64,000 nucleotides of DNA from Salvia splendens. Its lineage: Eukaryota; Streptophyta; Magnoliopsida; Lamiales; Lamiaceae. Shown one piece after another: positions 10,289 through 21,052 of the stretch (the first letter of the stretch is position 1; every line of letters starts with the position of its first letter). Under the pieces are notes generated by a model. It was not told the origin of the DNA. It did no database searches and saw only the letters and a list, made by a program, of their open reading frames with translations. The stretch covers positions 30,581,208 through 30,645,207 of the forward strand of contig NC_056035.1 of assembly GCF_004379255.2 (NCBI RefSeq). Direction: 5' to 3'. The position numbers and the translations under genes were made by a program.

Positions 10289-11188
10289 TGATTCACCTCA
10301 GTCATCTCCACTTCATCATTTCTTAAATTCTTCTCATCATACTGACTCTCATCATTCAGTCACTGACACACACTCAGTCTCAGGCAATCAACACTCTCCT
10401 GTTGTTTTGAGTGATCATCCTATTGCTGATCCAGTTCCTGCCAAACATCACATGACTACTAGGTCTAAGTCTGGGATCTTCAAGCCTAAAGTATATACTC
10501 TGCTCATTTCTCCACATTACACTCCTAGATCAGCTCAAGAGGCCTTACTCTTACCTGCATGGAAGGCTGCCATGCATGCTGAGTTCACTGCTCTTCTCAA
10601 GAATAAAACATGGATCTTGACTGCTCTATCTCCTGGGAAGAACCTTGTAGGATGTACATGGATATTCAAGTTAAAATTGCACCTTTCTGAAGAGATTGCT
10701 AGGACAAGGCCAGACTTGTAGCTCAAGGCTTTTCACAACAACTTGGCTTTGACTTCACTAAGACTTTTAGTCCAGTGGTCAAGCCGGCCACTATCAGGCT
10801 AATTCTTACAATTGCTGTGACTTTTGGTTGGAATATTACATATTTGGATGTAAATAATGTCTTTCTCAATGGTGAATTAAAAGAAGACATCTACATGAAG
10901 CAGCCTTTTGGTTTTGAACAGGGAGGTTCTCATCTAGTTTGCAAGTTGAATAAAGCTATCTATGGCCTTAAACAAGCTTCAAGAGTTTGGTTCTTCACCA
11001 TTCACCCAGTACTTATCACACTTGGCTTCATTCAGTCCAAAGTTGATGCTTCAATGTTCATCAGGAAATCAGGTTCTGAGTCTATCTATCTCCTAATCTA
11101 TGTTGATGACATGCTAGTTACTGGAAACTGTCCTGCAGCCATTGAGAAAGTCATTGATCAGTTAAATGCTCATTTCTCTCTTAAGAAT
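10289..11188 (+). pseudogene. Copia reverse transcriptase, 5' part
   Basis: The frame from about 10269 reaches WKAAMHAEFTALLKNKTWIL, the start of the RVT_2 domain, and ends at a stop at 10719. After a frameshift it resumes with a TFSPVVKPATIRLIL block, YLDVNNVFLNGEL and the catalytic LLIYVDDMLVTG. It is then cut by the Athila-like insertion at 11189. The reading frame continues on the far side at 19257 with LGDVNLFLGVE. Confidence 0.88.
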
Positions 11189-12769
11189 TGATAAGTCGCA
11201 TTCTAGGCCTTGGTTACTGGTCAGTATAAGGTGCTTTATTGGATAATATCTGCAAAATAGTTGTTAAAGTGTGCAGGTTGAAGTACTAAATCAGGAGGGA
11301 AGGTTCAGAAGGAATTCGAGTGAAAAAGCTGCGAAGAGTGTGCAAACTGGTCAGTATGAGCAGAAAATACGCAAACTGGTCAGGATGGATGCTACAGAAC
11401 TGGACACGAGAAGGAAGGACTTGCTTGGAATAATCACCTATCTAAAGAAGGGCAAAATTGTCATTGCACATGAAGAGAAAGCCCTAGAAATTAGGGCAAG
11501 CCACCCTATAAATAGGAGCTGAACATAAAGAAAAGGAGAAATGGAGACACCACTTTACTTAGGACTTATCATCACTTTTGAGGAGAATAGCTCCACTAGC
11601 TCTTAGTTCCATCTAAATCCAGCATCCTGACTTGAAGATTCCGGCCACCTGCCGGCGAGGAGCATCATGCCTGATTCATTCCAGCCGCCGTAGTTCCAGA
11701 AATTCCTCCAGTTTCAGTTTCCGATGAGCCAAACAATCTTTTACTTGCTTTGTTTTTAAGATTTCTTAGTTTAAGTACTTGTTTTTGCTTGCCTTTGATT
11801 TGGATTCCAGTAGCTACTTAGTTGGAATATCTTTTGGGTGATAATCTTGAATGCAATGAAGTTTATTGTGGTTTTATTTTGTGTTTCAGCTTGCTTATTA
11901 TTTCTTTCTGCCAAGTAGCTAGATCTGGTAGTTTTACGTTGATTTCCGTGGTTTAAGTGCTTGAATCTGCTTTGCTTAGTTAGATCTAGGTTTTCTTGGA
12001 GTGTTTACAAGTTTTAATCGAGTTAAGTTTCTAAAAAATGCATGGGAATCGTTTCTGCTTGCTTCTGTCACCTTGTCTCGCTGACCAGTTTGCGTAGATC
12101 TCAGTTTTCTTAGCTTTCGTTCTCGATTTCAAGTTAAATATTGCATTTACGAATTTTCAAGCTTGATCATTCATCAATGGAGTTTTTTAGATCTTGTTGT
12201 TTAGCTTGGTGAAGAAGATGATGTCACAATCAAAGAATGGGACCACTTGTGTTGCTTTTGTTGCTTTTTGCTTTTGTACTTGCACTTTTTCAGCTTTTCT
12301 GCACACCCAGGAGGCAGTCTGCCAGCATGTCCTTTGATTCTGTTTACCTTTTGTCTAGTCATTTTTAGTAAGTTTTGTCTAGTAGCTTCTCACATACACA
12401 CTCGTACCCTAATTTACACACGCACTTTAATTTCTCTTAGCACGCAGCATTTAGAGCCCACCCTGACCTACTGGTCAGGAGGGGTATAGGTTCCATTTCA
12501 TTTTCCGACTAGGTAAAACTCAACCCCAAAAAAGCGTGGTAGCTAACCAACCGCTCCCAGAATGTCATCGCAAGTGTATCTCGCCTACATCCATCTCTGT
12601 GGGATTCGACCCTTACTCCACTATACTAGCCAGTAGAAGTGGGTTGAGGTATTTTTTTTGTTGATAGGGAAGATAGACACAGACCCAACGACACAGCTAG
12701 GTCTAGGTACCCTCCTGGCCAGCTGACACACACACACAGAGTCATAGTCTCATCTTTTCCCTCCTATCA
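11189..12769 (+). repeat. 5' LTR of Athila-like element
   Basis: It begins TGATAAGTCGC and ends CCTCCTATCA. It is 1581 bp, and its copy at 17676-19256 shows five differences on direct reading, at about 11464, 11481, 12081, 12223 and 12385. CTGGTCAG and its complement CTGACCAG recur several times. Short open frames inside are not supported as genes. Confidence 0.92.
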
Positions 12770-12771
12770 AA

Positions 12772-12789
12772 TGGCGCTGTAGCCGGGGA
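12772..12789 (+). other. Primer-binding site, tRNA-Asp type
   Basis: TGGCGCTGTAGCCGGGGA follows the LTR after a two-base spacer. It matches the TGGCGCCGTTGCCGGGGA form characteristic of Athila/Tat gypsy elements with a few changes. Confidence 0.8.
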
Positions 12790-12875
12790 TGGATGGCGTT
12801 TTTGCATACATTTGTTGCATGACACTTTGGTGTACATATAGTTAATTGTTTTTCTTTTCTTTTGTTTCGTAGTTT

Positions 12876-15818
12876 ATGAGGAGTTTTGTTAAGAATTTGG
12901 GTGTGAATATTGTAGATAAACTTTTCTTTATTTTTTGTGTTCCGCAGTTAAATGAAACTGAGTCCAACTGGCCAAAGGAAGAAGGGGTAAATCCAGTCAC
13001 CACTCATTCAGAATTAACCACTTCCTTGCCTGTTGACTTGGATGCGAGCGGTGAGGAGGATCGCCGCACAGCTATCAAGAGTGAACCGGAATCAATATCC
13101 GCAGCTGAAGAGGAGAAAGCCAACATGGCTGACGACCAGGAAGATGATCCCGAGATAAGCTCATTATACGCCCACTTGGATGGTGAACCACCACAAGCAA
13201 TCGTCGTGACCCTAGGACAAGAAGTAGTCTACGTGAAGCCTCGTATTATGGCCGTTCTGCCTGTGTTCTTGGGGAGGAGTTGTGACAACCCATACGAGTT
13301 CTTGCATGAATTTTGCAAAATCTGCAAGGCTCAAAAGCGGCCAGCGGGGTCGAGCGAAAATGACTACAGACTGAAGGCCCTTCCCCTTGCCCTTAAAGGG
13401 GAGGCGAATACTTGGTTCAAGAGGCTGCCACCAAATTGTATCAGAACCTGGTCTGACTTCAAGATGATGTTCTTGGATCAGTTCTTCCCAGCGGCCAGGA
13501 CAAGTGCACTAAGAGAAAAAATTCGAGGAGTTACACAAAGTTATGATGAGACCCTTACTCAGTACTGGTCAAGATACATGGGTCTGTTGGATGCATGTCC
13601 GAACCATCGCATGACGGATATTGAGATACACCATACCTTCTATGAGGGGATGAACAAGGCAACCAAGGATCTTGTAAACTCATCGTCCGGAGGAAGCTTC
13701 ACGCAACTACGGGTCAGCGAAGCGAAGAGGGTCCTAGGGAAGCTACTGAGTGCAAAGAAGGAGTACGACAATTCAAGGGATGGATACAGCCGAGAAAGGG
13801 TTGCAAGCGCCTCGTTTACTGATCAGGAGCAGAAGCTTGAACAGAAGATGGATTTGAAGATGGAGGAGTTGAAGAAGACACTTCTGAGTGCAATTGAGAA
13901 AAACACTCCACCACCTTCCTCAACTGGGAGCTACAAGGGTGCAAAGCAAGGGAATCAAAGGTTGACCTATGATCAGCCAAACGACTTGGCCAGTATGGAG
14001 CAGGTCAATGCTGCCGGCTACTTTAATTCAAGTGGGAATTGGATCCAGGGTAGGCAACGGGATGCCCCATGGAGGGATCACCCGAACTTTCATTGGGGAG
14101 ATGGGAACCAGAATCAAAACCAAGGTCAAGGTCAGAACCAATATAACTCCCATCCGAACCAAAACCCAAACCGTGGCCTAGCAAACCCTGACCACCAGTT
14201 TAACTGGTCAGGAAGGAACCAACAACCCCACAACCAAAATCCACAAAACCAAAACTCTAACCCTAACCAGCATCACTACCCCAACCAGTTCAGTCAGTAC
14301 CCTTCATACCGAAATCAGCCAAACTACCCCTACAACCAAAACCATCCATACTACCAGTCGTATCCCAACGGCCAGTATAACTCCCATCACCAGCAATATC
14401 CCTACCAACACCACCTGAATCCCAATCACAGTCAATCCCACAACTCTAACCAATTCGGCCAGTACCCCTCTCATCAAAATCAGCCAAACTATTCCTACCA
14501 CCCATACCTTAACACCCAGTATAATCCCCACCATCAGCAAAACCCTAACCATTTCCCACACCAAAACAATTCAGAAAGATCTATGGAAGAGATGATGGGA
14601 GAGATGCTTGCTTACCAACAAACCATGAGGAGTGAATTTCAGTCAAATAATGAAGTGGTGCAAGGCATGCAAAACGCCCAGAAAGAGCATAAAGAAAATA
14701 TGGACATGTTGAATAAGCAACTGTCCTACCTGGCCAGTTCGATGAATGAGATTTGTGGGAATGCGGAAAGGCTCCCAGTTATGGTGCACATACATGACAA
14801 GCCTAATGTTAGCAAGGTGACATTGTGGTCAAGAACATCCTACAAGGAGCTTGAAGGGAATGAGTCATTTGGGGAATCAAGCAAGACGAAGGATATGGAG
14901 GGCATACTGATCAAGAGGAGTGGTCCTGATAAAACTGAACCAGTTGCTGAACCTCAAATCAACCAGGGTCTGGAAGAGAGTTCAAGGGAAGCCACCAAAG
15001 AACCTGATGAAGAGGATATTGAAGAGACTATTTGTCGGAAGTCAAGATTCGCTAGAGCCACTTGGGCTCACCTACTGGCCGAGAAGAATGCAGAGAGAAA
15101 ACAAGGGATGAAGCGCGCATCGAGGCGAATCATCGGGCGTAGGATTGAGAAAAAGAAGGGGGCCAGCAAGGTTCATGATCTTGTAGAGATCTCAAACAAG
15201 GAGGACAAGAATCCTTGCAACAAAACGAAGAGCAAGGACATTGATACTGGCCAGGAAGATAGTGGACCTTCTACAAAACCTAGGGAGGATCCAAAACATA
15301 CTACAACTGTTGCTGGACATCCGTCATCGACCCTTACTATCCAAGAATGGGGTTTTCCTACAAAACCTGGGGAGAACCCGACTACTACTTTCGCCCAGCC
15401 AGTACAGGAGGCCAACATCGACAATCCACTTGCCATCCCTGCTACCCAGAAAGAGACACCAGTACCAGAAACTGACTTACAGGAAAATCAAGACAAAGAA
15501 GGAAAATGCAACCAAGAAAGAAAGAGGAAAGACAATGGGGCAGCAAAGCAAAAGAAGAAGACCAAGAAGCCCAGGGTGGTCCTATCGGCCATTATGATCA
15601 AGAAGCTGGGACAAGTGCCCAAACTGATCGGGAGCAAGGTCCCCAGCAACCATCATCTGCGGCCCATGGAAAAGAGGAAAATCAAGGGGACTTTCAAGAA
15701 TCATAAGAAAAAGAGTGACACCCTGATGTGTACCAACAAAGGAACCCGAGAAGGAAACTGCACAAGGCTCCTAACCAGAGAGGATCCAAAGGAGAAGATG
15801 ACCGACCCTACCAACTGA
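12876..15818 (+). CDS. Large Gag protein of Athila-like element
   Basis: This is an intact 980-codon frame. The first ATG is at 12876; an internal ATG at 13125 (residue 84, MADDQEDDPEISSLYAHLDG) aligns with the start of Gag in the Athila element near 57.4 kb and may be the true start. Residues about 150-260 form the retrotransposon gag domain, with RLKALPLALKGEANTWFKRL and LDQFFPAARTSALREKI. Residues about 390-575 are an extreme Asn/Gln/Pro/His/Tyr-rich tract. A predicted helical stretch (MEEMMGEMLAYQQTMRSEFQ onward) follows, then a charged tail with a lysine-rich, NLS-like KQKKKTKKPR. There is no zinc knuckle or protease. The role is presumably particle assembly and RNA packaging, by family analogy. 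Confidence 0.85.
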   Translation: MRSFVKNLGVNIVDKLFFIFCVPQLNETESNWPKEEGVNPVTTHSELTTSLPVDLDASGEEDRRTAIKSEPESISAAEEEKANMADDQEDDPEISSLYAHLDGEPPQAIVVTLGQEVVYVKPRIMAVLPVFLGRSCDNPYEFLHEFCKICKAQKRPAGSSENDYRLKALPLALKGEANTWFKRLPPNCIRTWSDFKMMFLDQFFPAARTSALREKIRGVTQSYDETLTQYWSRYMGLLDACPNHRMTDIEIHHTFYEGMNKATKDLVNSSSGGSFTQLRVSEAKRVLGKLLSAKKEYDNSRDGYSRERVASASFTDQEQKLEQKMDLKMEELKKTLLSAIEKNTPPPSSTGSYKGAKQGNQRLTYDQPNDLASMEQVNAAGYFNSSGNWIQGRQRDAPWRDHPNFHWGDGNQNQNQGQGQNQYNSHPNQNPNRGLANPDHQFNWSGRNQQPHNQNPQNQNSNPNQHHYPNQFSQYPSYRNQPNYPYNQNHPYYQSYPNGQYNSHHQQYPYQHHLNPNHSQSHNSNQFGQYPSHQNQPNYSYHPYLNTQYNPHHQQNPNHFPHQNNSERSMEEMMGEMLAYQQTMRSEFQSNNEVVQGMQNAQKEHKENMDMLNKQLSYLASSMNEICGNAERLPVMVHIHDKPNVSKVTLWSRTSYKELEGNESFGESSKTKDMEGILIKRSGPDKTEPVAEPQINQGLEESSREATKEPDEEDIEETICRKSRFARATWAHLLAEKNAERKQGMKRASRRIIGRRIEKKKGASKVHDLVEISNKEDKNPCNKTKSKDIDTGQEDSGPSTKPREDPKHTTTVAGHPSSTLTIQEWGFPTKPGENPTTTFAQPVQEANIDNPLAIPATQKETPVPETDLQENQDKEGKCNQERKRKDNGAAKQKKKTKKPRVVLSAIMIKKLGQVPKLIGSKVPSNHHLRPMEKRKIKGTFKNHKKKSDTLMCTNKGTREGNCTRLLTREDPKEKMTDPTN

Positions 15819-17675
15819 CCAGTTAGCTTTCTTTTTATTTTCAGTAAACTTGAGTTTTTTTTCTAGTTGTGTTATTTTTTTTTTGTACATGTTTTAGCAT
15901 GCGTATACCCTCATTCATAACACTTAGTCTATTCCATAGTCTAAGTGTGAGAAGAAGAGGGTTTACAACTTTATATGTGTTTAGGATGTTTAGAAGTTGT
16001 CTTTGTTTTGTGTTTTTTTATGTGAGTCCTATACCTTCTCCCACTTAGCCTATTGCATAGTCTAAGTGTGAGAAGTTTTTGTTGACATAGTATGTTTTGC
16101 ATATTAGTTCTTGTTCCACATTGTCTATGTGTTCTCTATGTTCGTTATTCTTCTCCCACTTAGCCTATTACATAGTCTAAGTGTGAGAAGTTTCATATAT
16201 AATATGTTTTCCATGTATTATGTGCTTTCTGGTCTTTTGTGTTTCTATGTGTTGGATACTGGTCATCATGTTTTCCACTTCACTAAACTTGCGTGAAGGC
16301 AAGCAAGGATGAAGTGGGAGGAGGAGATAATGGCCAGTATAATTGTATATATGTGTTGTCATGTGTTGTGTCAGTCCCTAGTAAGTCAGTTTAGGTTAAG
16401 TTTTGTTTTTTTAGGACATGTGTTAAAACACGGGCTTAAAACTCAACTGCCTCAAACTGACGGTGAGGGGAATTGAGGGAGATAAGGCATGCTGGACAAT
16501 GGAAACCACCCCCCTTAGTATCTCCTAGTCAGTATAGATGACGCAAGTATGAGAGAAAAACTCATCCTTAGAGCCAGATACAAAAGCCCTCTTAAATTGT
16601 GAGTTATAAGCCTAAGTGGAACCACTTTCCACCAATTTAGAAAAGAAAAGAGTGCCTGCCACATGATGCCTAGGGTAAGGTGACTGCGTGTAGCAAGTCC
16701 TGAAGGCAGTAGGAAACCCCCCATCTTAAAAAACAAAAAAAAAAAAAAAAAAAAACCATCCTTTAGAACCCCTCTTTCTAGCCAAATCTATACCCAGATA
16801 TATAACCCACTAGCCACTGGGACTGTGTGTGCGAGGCATAAGGCAAGAAGGCGACTGGCTAGGAGGACATACAAAAAAAAACAACTAGAAAAAGAAATCG
16901 AGAAGGAAGGAGAAAATCGATCAGGAGAAATTCCAGGTCCAAAAAAATATAAGAAGGAATAAGGGTGGCGAAGCCACATAAAGAAATGTTGAAGAAAATG
17001 GTCAAAAACACTTGACCACAAAAAGAAAGAAGAAGGAATAAGGGTGGCGAAGCCACAAAGAAGCTACTGACCAGTTGGAGTCCAATATCAGAAAACGTCC
17101 AGCCAAAGAGAAGCAACAGCCAAGAGCTCAAATGCACACAGTTCCCCCACATCGAAATAAAGTAGTAGTTTTTGAACCTTAGAGCCTTAGGAACATCTAC
17201 CCCATACACTACAAACCAATAGCCCCGTTACAAACCTTAAGGCCCTTCAGGAGCCGCACGTGAGATCTGAGTCCGAAGCATCTGTGGTTCAGCATTTTGA
17301 GAGAAAACAGTCCTAATATCCTTAGTGAGGAATGAGCGACTGAGCGAATCTGGTGTTTGGCCGAGAGTTTGGGTGATCTTGACGAGCAGATATACTGACT
17401 GGGAAGGAAAAGGGGGGCGGCAGAAGTTCAAGGCTGTCTAAGGCCGGATTGCACCTAATCCCAAGGGGAGGGATGGTTGAAAATATAGCCCGTTCAATGT
17501 GTTTAAGTGCTTGTGAGTCTTTTTATGTGTGTTGTCCGTCGTTTATGTGTTTTTCTTTGCGTCCAAGTTTTAGAGTCTTAGGTCGGTCAGGGGTGTAACC
17601 AGGCTAGAATTCGACTTATTTCTTTATGTTTGTTCTTCACGCTTGAGGACAAGCATGTGGTAAGTGTGAGCAGTT
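15819..17675 (+). other. 3' non-coding body with hairpins
   Basis: No pol frame is present. Three hairpins share CACTTAG...CTAAGTG arms: 15921-15948, 16035-16075 and 16150-16190; the latter two are extended by CTTCTC/GAGAAG. A run of about 20 A lies at 16736-16755. AAGAAGGAATAAGGGTGGCG, with a following GAAGCCACA, occurs at 16951 and about 17030. The segment just before the 3' LTR (AAGTGTGAGCAGTT) carries the same AAGTGTGAG word as the hairpins. Confidence 0.7.
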
Positions 17676-19256
17676 TGATAAGTCGCATTCTAGGCCTTGG
17701 TTACTGGTCAGTATAAGGTGCTTTATTGGATAATATCTGCAAAATAGTTGTTAAAGTGTGCAGGTTGAAGTACTAAATCAGGAGGGAAGGTTCAGAAGGA
17801 ATTCGAGTGAAAAAGCTGCGAAGAGTGTGCAAACTGGTCAGTATGAGCAGAAAATACGCAAACTGGTCAGGATGGATGCTACAGAACTGGACACGAGAAG
17901 GAAGGACTTGCTTGGAATAATCACCTATCTAAAGAAGGGCAAAATTGTCATTCCACATGAAGAGAAATCCCTAGAAATTAGGGCAAGCCACCCTATAAAT
18001 AGGAGCTGAACATAAAGAAAAGGAGAAATGGAGACACCACTTTACTTAGGACTTATCATCACTTTTGAGGAGAATAGCTCCACTAGCTCTTAGTTCCATC
18101 TAAATCCAGCATCCTGACTTGAAGATTCCGGCCACCTGCCGGCGAGGAGCATCATGCCTGATTCATTCCAGCCGCCGTAGTTCCAGAAATTCCTCCAGTT
18201 TCAGTTTCCGATGAGCCAAACAATCTTTTACTTGCTTTGTTTTTAAGATTTCTTAGTTTAAGTACTTGTTTTTGCTTGCCTTTGATTTGGATTCCAGTAG
18301 CTACTTAGTTGGAATATCTTTTGGGTGATAATCTTGAATGCAATGAAGTTTATTGTGGTTTTATTTTGTGTTTCAGCTTGCTTATTATTTCTTTCTGCCA
18401 AGTAGCTAGATCTGGTAGTTTTACGTTGATTTCCGTGGTTTAAGTGCTTGAATCTGCTTTGCTTAGTTAGATCTAGGTTTTCTTGGAGTGTTTACAAGTT
18501 TTAATCGAGTTAAGTTTCTAAAAAATGCATGGGAATCGTTTCTGCTTGCTTCTGTCACCTTGTCTTGCTGACCAGTTTGCGTAGATCTCAGTTTTCTTAG
18601 CTTTCGTTCTCGATTTCAAGTTAAATATTGCATTTACGAATTTTCAAGCTTGATCATTCATCAATGGAGTTTTTTAGATCTTGTTGTTTAGCTTGGTGAA
18701 GAAGATAATGTCACAATCAAAGAATGGGACCACTTGTGTTGCTTTTGTTGCTTTTTGCTTTTGTACTTGCACTTTTTCAGCTTTTCTGCACACCCAGGAG
18801 GCAGTCTGCCAGCATGTCCTTTGATTCTGTTTACCTTTTGTCTAGTCATTTTTAGTAAGTTTTGTCTAGTAGTTTCTCACATACACACTCGTACCCTAAT
18901 TTACACACGCACTTTAATTTCTCTTAGCACGCAGCATTTAGAGCCCACCCTGACCTACTGGTCAGGAGGGGTATAGGTTCCATTTCATTTTCCGACTAGG
19001 TAAAACTCAACCCCAAAAAAGCGTGGTAGCTAACCAACCGCTCCCAGAATGTCATCGCAAGTGTATCTCGCCTACATCCATCTCTGTGGGATTCGACCCT
19101 TACTCCACTATACTAGCCAGTAGAAGTGGGTTGAGGTATTTTTTTTGTTGATAGGGAAGATAGACACAGACCCAACGACACAGCTAGGTCTAGGTACCCT
19201 CCTGGCCAGCTGACACACACACACAGAGTCATAGTCTCATCTTTTCCCTCCTATCA
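17676..19256 (+). repeat. 3' LTR of Athila-like element
   Basis: It is 1581 bp and nearly identical to the 5' LTR. It ends CTATCA, directly followed by the AGAAT duplication at 19257-19261. Confidence 0.92.
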
Positions 19257-20133
19257 AGAATCTTGGTGATGTCAATCTCTTTCTTGGAGTAGAAATTGTT
19301 ATAACTCAGCATGGACTTCACTTATGTCAATCTGCATACATCAAAGATTTGTTGAAGAAGGCCAACATGACTGTTGCAAAAGGTTGTCCTACATCTATGG
19401 TTTCTAGTTGTGAGCTAAGCAAGAATGTTTGTGAACCAGTCTCTGATGCTAAACTGTACAGAAGCATTGTAAGAGCTCTTGAATATGCAGCCATCACTAG
19501 GCCAGATATCAACTATGTTGTTAACAAGGTGAGCCAATACATGGCTTCACCACTTGATACTCATTGGAGAGCTGTCAAACGCATCTTGAGATATCTATCA
19601 GGTATTTTGGATTTTGGATTTCAAATTCTTCCATCAAATGGTCTTCTATCTGCCTTCTCTGATTCAGATTGGGCAGCAGACCTTGATGATAGGCGATCTA
19701 CTACTGGCTTCTGCGCTTATTTTGGCAGAAGCCTCATCTCTTGGTGTGCGAAGAAACAAACTGTTGTAGCTCTCTCCAGCACAGAGGCTTAGTACTGGAG
19801 CTTAGCTCATGTTGCTGCTGAGGTAGCTTGGCTTCAGTCTACTCTTGGTGAATTAAAGTTGCCTATTAAATCTGCTCCTGTAGTCTGGGTTGACAACTTA
19901 AGTGCCATGGCTCTGGCTTCTAACCCTATTCTACATGCACGGACCAAGCATATTGAGCTTGACATTCATTTTGTAAGGGATAAAGTTCTCAACAAGGCTC
20001 TTGAACTCAGGCATGTTCCTACTCATGATCAAGTGGTCGATATCTTCACTAAGCCCCTTAGCCAACAACCTTTCTCGAAGCTACGGAACAGACTTGGTGT
20101 GGTTTCCTTAGCTTCCCTCAGGTTGAGGGGGGA
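19257..20133 (+). pseudogene. Copia RT 3' part and RNase H
   Basis: The frame resumes the copia pol gene with VNLFLGVEIV, then an LYRSIVRALEYAAITRPDIN block and RNase H with SDSDWAADLDDRRSTTGF. A stop codon at 19790-19792 replaces a residue in the conserved STEAEYWSL segment. The C-terminal RNase H continues with VWVDNLSAMALASNPILHAR and ends with a HVPTHDQVVDIFTKPL tail typical of copia. The polypurine tract lies at 20123-20133. Confidence 0.88.
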
Positions 20134-20731
20134 TGTTAGAAGTCTCAAGATTGGCTTGATCAACCAAGAATGAGATAGCTTGATCAAGCCATCGATCAAG
20201 TGTGTTGAACGAGATGGCTTGATCACACCATCGATCAAGCATGTTGATCGTGGTCGTAATGGCGGCCAACTTGATCAAGCCATGAATCATGGTCGTAATG
20301 GCCAAGTTGATCAAGCTGTGGACCGAGGCGCCAAGCCACTGGACATCACTGTACGTTGCATCGATGCGAATGCGACAAAGAAGATTGAAGCGTGTGTTGT
20401 GCAAGGAGAGCCACGAGCTGAAGGCAAGGACAAGCCAAGCAAGATAGCTAAGATGGAGGACCACACTTGTACTTGGAGAGACATGTTGATACATGGATTA
20501 AAGAAGGAATCGTTGCAGAGTTAGTTTTGATTAACAGAGTTAGTTTCGATTAACGCTGTTAAAGTATGAAGATTAAGGAGAGATTCTAGATCTTTCCAAT
20601 ATGCATTATATGTAATAGGATCGGGCCGTAAGTTAAGGCATCAATGAAATAGCAGCCGAGGCTCTTCACCATCTATTTTGAGTTATGTTCATTTACATTT
20701 TTCTTCGCATGGTTTTCCACCGTTCTTTACA
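20134..20731 (+). repeat. Copia 3' LTR
   Basis: It starts TGTTAGAAGTC right after the polypurine tract and ends TTTACA. It is 598 bp against 583 bp in the 5' copy, with roughly 5% substitutions, so this insertion is clearly older than the element nested in it. Confidence 0.88.
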
Positions 20732-21052
20732 TATACCGCGGTTGTTTGGAGCATGGCGGCCGTTGTTCCGGCTGTGGAAGACGGGGGTGATGGCGGTGGA
20801 GAGAGCCGAGGAGCTTGTTCGAGGGCGGAGGCTCGATGTTTTCATGGCGAATGTGTGTTTGGGTTCTAGATGATTGTGGGCGATCGGGGGAGGCTTAATC
20901 TAGCGGTGTACGGCCTCTTCGTCGTCAACAGTGTTTCGATTGCGAGGATCTTTGGCGGAGTGATGTACACGGTGTACTATTTTCGATGCAGAGAGTATCA
21001 CGGTGAGGAGATTGATTTCCTTCACGCACCCCTTGTAAATCATCTGACTTAA
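20732..21052 (+). pseudogene. Host membrane-protein gene, 3' fragment
   Basis: The frame VVWSMAAVVPAVEDG shifts at about 20790 into AVERAEELVRGRRLDVFMAN and then to MIVGDRGRLNLAVYGLFVVN. It ends with a FGGVMYTVYYFRCREYHGEE tail and a stop at 21050-21052. A VVEDG...AEELVKGK-like loop and a VFYF...YH terminus are what I recall of the uncharacterised plant membrane-protein family seen at 5495-5934. The +1 frameshift and the copia insertion confirm loss of function. Confidence 0.6.

Larger units (their letters stand above)
11189..19256 (+). mobile_element. Non-autonomous Athila-like LTR element (TR-GAG type)
   Basis: Identical-length LTRs (1581 bp each; five substitutions noticed by eye) flank a 4.9-kb body. 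The 5-bp target duplication AGAAT occurs at 11184-11188 and 19257-19261. The body starts with a tRNA-Asp-type primer-binding site and holds one long Gag frame. No protease, reverse transcriptase, RNase H or integrase is visible between 15819 and 17675. This is the pattern described for TR-GAG elements, which depend on proteins from an autonomous relative. The primer site, 3' hairpins and sequence before the 3' LTR resemble those of the Athila element at 46064-58843. Few LTR differences imply a recent insertion. Confidence 0.88.
5935..20731 (+). mobile_element. Ty1/copia retrotransposon, nested and defective
   Basis: LTRs at 5935-6517 and 20134-20731 bound a gag-pol body. Order along the strand is primer-binding site, gag, protease, integrase, reverse transcriptase, RNase H and a polypurine tract (TTGAGGGGGGA, 20123-20133). 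Two hAT-type MITEs (8147-8719 and 8756-9305) and an Athila-like element (11189-19256) interrupt it; without them it is about 5.6 kb, a normal copia length. Stops in gag and a frameshift in RT show it is inactive. No 5-bp target duplication is visible at its ends. It split a host membrane-protein gene. Confidence 0.9.

Noticed and set aside
12247..12489. 80-codon open frame in the LTR, repeated at 18734-18976
   Set aside because: It is present only because the LTR is duplicated. The product is a hydrophobic, compositionally biased peptide with no recognised domain.
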